From: Serratia proteamaculans_D
Lineage (GTDB): Bacteria; Pseudomonadota; Gammaproteobacteria; Enterobacterales; Enterobacteriaceae
Assembly (NCBI RefSeq): GCF_049959315.1
Contig: NZ_CP188201.1
DNA length: 64,000 nt
Strand: one strand, 5' to 3'
Below, piece by piece: positions 60,989 through 64,000 of the stretch (position 1 is its first letter; every line of letters starts with the position of its first letter). Made by a program: the position numbers and the translations under genes. The notes beneath the pieces are model-generated. The model saw only the letters and a program-made list of their open reading frames with translations. It was not told the DNA's origin and ran no database searches.

Positions 60989-62524
60989 TTATGCCTGGCT
61001 AGGCAGCAGTGCTGCAGGCATTAACGAGGTCAGGTGACCGGCCGCCAACAGCAGGCTGGCGGCTTCAATGTCGGGGGCGAAGAAACGATCCTTGTCGTAG
61101 TAACTGACTTGCTCGCGCAGTGTGCGGCGGGCCTGCTCCAGGCTTTCGGTGGTTTTCAGCCCTTTACGCAGATCCAGCCCCTGACAGGCGGCCAGCCACT
61201 CGACAGCCAGAATGCCGCGAACGTTATCCGCCATTTCCCACAGGCGACGACCGGCGGCCGGTGCCATGGAAACGTGGTCTTCCTGGTTGGCCGAGGTCGG
61301 AATGCTGTCGACGCTGGCCGGGTGCGCCAGCGCCTTGTTTTCGCTGGTCAGCGCTGCGGCGGTCACCTGGGCAATCATAAAGCCGGAGTTCACGCCGCCG
61401 TTGTCCACCAGGAAAGGTGGCAGTTGCGACATGTGTTTATCCATCATCAGCGAGATGCGGCGTTCGGACAGTGAACCGATTTCGGCAAACGCCAGCGCCA
61501 GATTGTCGGCGGCCATGGCGACCGGTTCGGCGTGGAAGTTACCGCCGGACAGCACGTCGCCCTGGTCTGCAAAGACCAGTGGGTTGTCGGACACGGCGTT
61601 GGCTTCAATTTCCAGCACTTCGGCAGCCTGGCGAATCTGCGTCAGGCAGGCACCCATCACCTGTGGCTGGCAGCGCAGTGAATAAGGATCCTGCACTTTT
61701 TCACAGTTGCGGTGTGAATCGGACACTTCGCTGCGCTCCCCCAGCAGATGGCGGTAAGCGGCGGCGGCGTCAATCTGACCACGTTGACCGCGCACGGCAT
61801 GAATGCGCGCATCAAACGGGCTGCGTGAACCCAGAGCGGCTTCCACCGTCAGGCTACCGGTGACCGTTGCTGCAGCGTACAGGTCTTCTACGTCAAACAA
61901 ACCGCGCAGGGCAAAGGCGGCGGAAACCTGGGTGCCGTTCAGCAGTGCCAGGCCTTCTTTGGCCGCCAGCGTCAGCGGCTTCAGGCCCGCTTTGGCCAGC
62001 GCTTCGGTGGCAGGCAGCCATTCACCCTGATAACGGGCCTTGCCTTCACCCAACAACACCAGGCTCATGTGTGCCAGCGGTGCCAGGTCGCCGGAGGCGC
62101 CCACGGAGCCTTTCAGCGGGATATGCGGATAGACTTCGGCGTTGACCAGCGCCATCAGCGCCTGGATCACTTCCAGACGGATGCCGGAGAAGCCGCGCGA
62201 CAGGCTGTTGATTTTCAGCACCATAATCAGGCGCACCAGATTGTCGTCGGTGGGGGCACCGACGCCGGCGGCATGTGACAGCACGATAGAACGCTGCAGG
62301 TCTTCCAGATCTTCGCGGGCGATGCGGGTGGAGGCCAGCAGGCCGAAACCGGTGTTAATGCCGTAGGTGGTCCGGTTTTCCTCAACGATACGCTCAACGC
62401 AGGCAACGCTTTTCTGGATATCTGCGTAGGCATTGTCGTCCAGAGTCAGGGTGACCGGGTGTTGATAAATTTCACGCAGTTGCGCCAGTGTCAGTTGGCC
62501 AGGGCGAATGGTCAGCGCTTTCAT
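60989..62524 (-). CDS. hutH: Histidine ammonia-lyase HutH
   Basis: First enzyme of histidine degradation, releasing ammonia to give urocanate. 511 residues from the ATG at 62524, which overlaps the hutU stop (ATGA). An in-frame start 60 bases upstream lies inside hutU and is rejected. The MIO-forming Ala143-Ser144-Gly145 is intact in GSVGASGDLAPLAH. Other site residues are Tyr54, His84, Asn196, Tyr281 and Arg284 (QDPYSLRC), and Glu in QEDHVSM. It differs clearly from the MIO-less paralog at 55168-56691. Confidence 0.98.
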   Translation of the reverse strand: MKALTIRPGQLTLAQLREIYQHPVTLTLDDNAYADIQKSVACVERIVEENRTTYGINTGFGLLASTRIAREDLEDLQRSIVLSHAAGVGAPTDDNLVRLIMVLKINSLSRGFSGIRLEVIQALMALVNAEVYPHIPLKGSVGASGDLAPLAHMSLVLLGEGKARYQGEWLPATEALAKAGLKPLTLAAKEGLALLNGTQVSAAFALRGLFDVEDLYAAATVTGSLTVEAALGSRSPFDARIHAVRGQRGQIDAAAAYRHLLGERSEVSDSHRNCEKVQDPYSLRCQPQVMGACLTQIRQAAEVLEIEANAVSDNPLVFADQGDVLSGGNFHAEPVAMAADNLALAFAEIGSLSERRISLMMDKHMSQLPPFLVDNGGVNSGFMIAQVTAAALTSENKALAHPASVDSIPTSANQEDHVSMAPAAGRRLWEMADNVRGILAVEWLAACQGLDLRKGLKTTESLEQARRTLREQVSYYDKDRFFAPDIEAASLLLAAGHLTSLMPAALLPSQA

Positions 62525-64000
62525 GCTTTGTCTCCTTGAGTCGCAGCCACCATCGGCAGGTTCAAACCTTGCTCGCGGGCGCATTCAATGGCGATGTCGT
62601 AACCGGCATCGGCGTGACGCATTACGCCGGTGGCCGGGTCGTTATGCAATACGCGGGCGATGCGTTCTGCGGCTTCATCGGTGCCGTCACAAACGATAAC
62701 CATACCGGAGTGTTGGGAGAAGCCCATGCCGACGCCGCCGCCGTGGTGCAGGGAAACCCAGGTCGCGCCGCTGGCGGTGTTGAGCAGGGCGTTAAGCAGC
62801 GGCCAGTCGGACACGGCGTCTGAGCCGTCTTTCATTGATTCGGTTTCACGGTTCGGGCTGGCGACCGAGCCGGAGTCCAGATGGTCACGGCCGATGACGA
62901 TAGGTGCGGACAGCTCGCCGCTACGCACCATTTCGTTGAACGCCAGACCCAGTTTGGCGCGCTGGCCCAGACCGACCCAGCAGATACGTGCCGGCAGACC
63001 CTGGAAGCTGATGCGCTCGCGTGCCATATCCAGCCAGCGGTGCAGATGCTCGTCATCCGGGATCAGCTCTTTAACCATGGCGTCGGTTTTGTAGATGTCT
63101 TGCGGATCGCCAGACAGCGCGGCCCAGCGGAACGGGCCAACACCGCGGCAGAACAGAGGGCGGATATAGGCCGGTACGAAGCCTGGGAAGTCAAAGGCAT
63201 TGCTGACGCCCATTTCTTTCGCCATCTGACGAATGTTGTTGCCGTAGTCGAAGGTTGGCACGCCCATTTTCTGGAACGCCAGCATGGCTTCGACGTGTTC
63301 GGCCATTGACTGTTTGGCGGCGATCACTACCTGAGCGGGTTCGGTCAGCGCACGCTGACGGTATTCTTCCCAGCTCCAGCCTTTAGGCAGGTAGCCGTTC
63401 AGCGGATCGTGGGCGCTGGTCTGGTCGGTGACCATGTCCGGACGAACGCCGCGGCGTACCAGTTCCGGCAGAACCTCTGCCGCGTTACCGCACAGGGCGA
63501 TGGAGATGGCTTTGCCTTCGGCGGTGTATTTCTTGATGCGGGCCAGTGCGTCGTCCAGATCCACTGCTTGTTCATCGACATAGCGGGTTTTCAGGCGGAA
63601 ATCGATGCGGCTCTGCTGGCATTCGATGTTCAGCGAGCAAGCGCCTGCCAGCGTGGCAGCCAGCGGCTGTGCGCCACCCATGCCACCCAGACCGGCGGTC
63701 AGCACCCAGCGGCCCTGCAGGCTGCCGTCATAATGCTGGCGACCCGCTTCCACGAAGGTTTCATAGGTACCCTGGACGATGCCCTGGCTACCGATGTAAA
63801 TCCAGCTGCCGGCGGTCATCTGGCCGTACATGGCCAGGCCTTTGGCATCCAGTTCGTTAAAGTGTTCCCAGGTTGCCCAGTGTGGCACCAGGTTGGAGTT
63901 GGCGATCAGCACGCGTGGCGCGTTGCTGTGGGTTTTGAAAACCCCGACCGGCTTGCCGGACTGCACCAGCAGGGTTTCGTCGTCTTCCAGGGTTTTCAGG
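62521..64000 (-). CDS. hutU: Urocanate hydratase HutU, 5' truncated by the window edge
   Basis: NAD-dependent enzyme that converts urocanate to imidazolonepropionate. 492 codons are visible; the full protein is about 557, so about 65 residues lie beyond base 64000. The reading frame stays open to the window edge (LLVQSGKPVGVFKTHSNAPR and before). NAD-binding signature GLGGMGGAQPLAATL, and the region CRGVGPFRWAALSGDPQDIY carries the cysteine of the urocanase active site. The first Met seen in the window is internal. It is upstream of hutH in the operon and overlaps it by 4 bases. Confidence 0.97.
   Translation of the reverse strand, partial: LKTLEDDETLLVQSGKPVGVFKTHSNAPRVLIANSNLVPHWATWEHFNELDAKGLAMYGQMTAGSWIYIGSQGIVQGTYETFVEAGRQHYDGSLQGRWVLTAGLGGMGGAQPLAATLAGACSLNIECQQSRIDFRLKTRYVDEQAVDLDDALARIKKYTAEGKAISIALCGNAAEVLPELVRRGVRPDMVTDQTSAHDPLNGYLPKGWSWEEYRQRALTEPAQVVIAAKQSMAEHVEAMLAFQKMGVPTFDYGNNIRQMAKEMGVSNAFDFPGFVPAYIRPLFCRGVGPFRWAALSGDPQDIYKTDAMVKELIPDDEHLHRWLDMARERISFQGLPARICWVGLGQRAKLGLAFNEMVRSGELSAPIVIGRDHLDSGSVASPNRETESMKDGSDAVSDWPLLNALLNTASGATWVSLHHGGGVGMGFSQHSGMVIVCDGTDEAAERIARVLHNDPATGVMRHADAGYDIAIECAREQGLNLPMVAATQGDKA

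Noticed and set aside
1..64000. tRNA, rRNA, CRISPR array, insertion sequence or prophage
   Set aside because: No clover-leaf-like gene, repeat-spacer array, transposase or phage gene was found on either strand.

Overview
The window is enterobacterial chromosome, most like Serratia (S. liquefaciens / proteamaculans / plymuthica type). The proteins from mraZ to degP align almost residue for residue with what I remember of their E. coli orthologs. The gene order joins blocks that are separate in E. coli (about 2, 3-4 and 62 minutes), and a Serratia-like hut locus and a sulfur-amino-acid cluster are added. No tRNA, rRNA, insertion sequence, prophage or CRISPR array was seen. The genus is inferred from gene content and order, without a database search.

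Layout. (1) 1-1433: 3' part of cra, then the alanine exporter alaE on the opposite strand. (2) 1434-2304: a long, partly structured intergenic region ending in the mraZ promoter with its MraZ repeats. (3) 2305-20155: the complete dcw cluster (mraZ rsmH ftsL ftsI murE murF mraY murD ftsW murG murC ddlB ftsQ ftsA ftsZ lpxC), mostly with overlapping start and stop codons. (4) 20170-24561: a DUF721/DciA-family gene on the minus strand, the secM-secA arrest-peptide operon, and mutT. (5) 24602-31827: minus-strand coaE-zapD-yacG, plus-strand guaC, then minus-strand nadC-ppdD-hofB-hofC. (6) 31828-42239: ampE without its usual partner ampD, then hemL, clcA, erpA, a small secreted protein, mtnN-btuF-yadS, dgt, and degP behind a sigma-E promoter. 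(7) 42298-52008: barA, a decayed rlmD pseudogene, relA, mazG, pyrG, eno. (8) 52323-55132: an operon of a sulfide:quinone-oxidoreductase-like flavoprotein, a DUF1641 protein and methionine gamma-lyase. (9) 55168-64000: a minus-strand histidine-utilisation operon, hutU-hutH-hutT-hutX-hutW-hutV, ending in a second HutH-like gene.

How the genes work together. The dcw block builds the cytoplasmic and lipid-linked peptidoglycan precursors (MurC-F, DdlB, MraY, MurG) and the divisome (FtsL, I, W, Q, A, Z). It leads into lipid A synthesis (LpxC) and Sec export (SecM/SecA). BarA and RelA are global stress and carbon regulators. The hut block imports histidine and deaminates it to urocanate and then imidazolonepropionate.

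The most unusual points are these. The HutH paralog lacks exactly the Ala-Ser-Gly that forms the MIO cofactor. A sulfide-releasing lyase is paired with a sulfide-oxidising-type flavoprotein. ampD is missing between nadC and ampE. rlmD is reduced to a frameshifted remnant. SecM has a divergent upstream half in its arrest motif. Two mutually exclusive hairpins lie between hutH and hutT.
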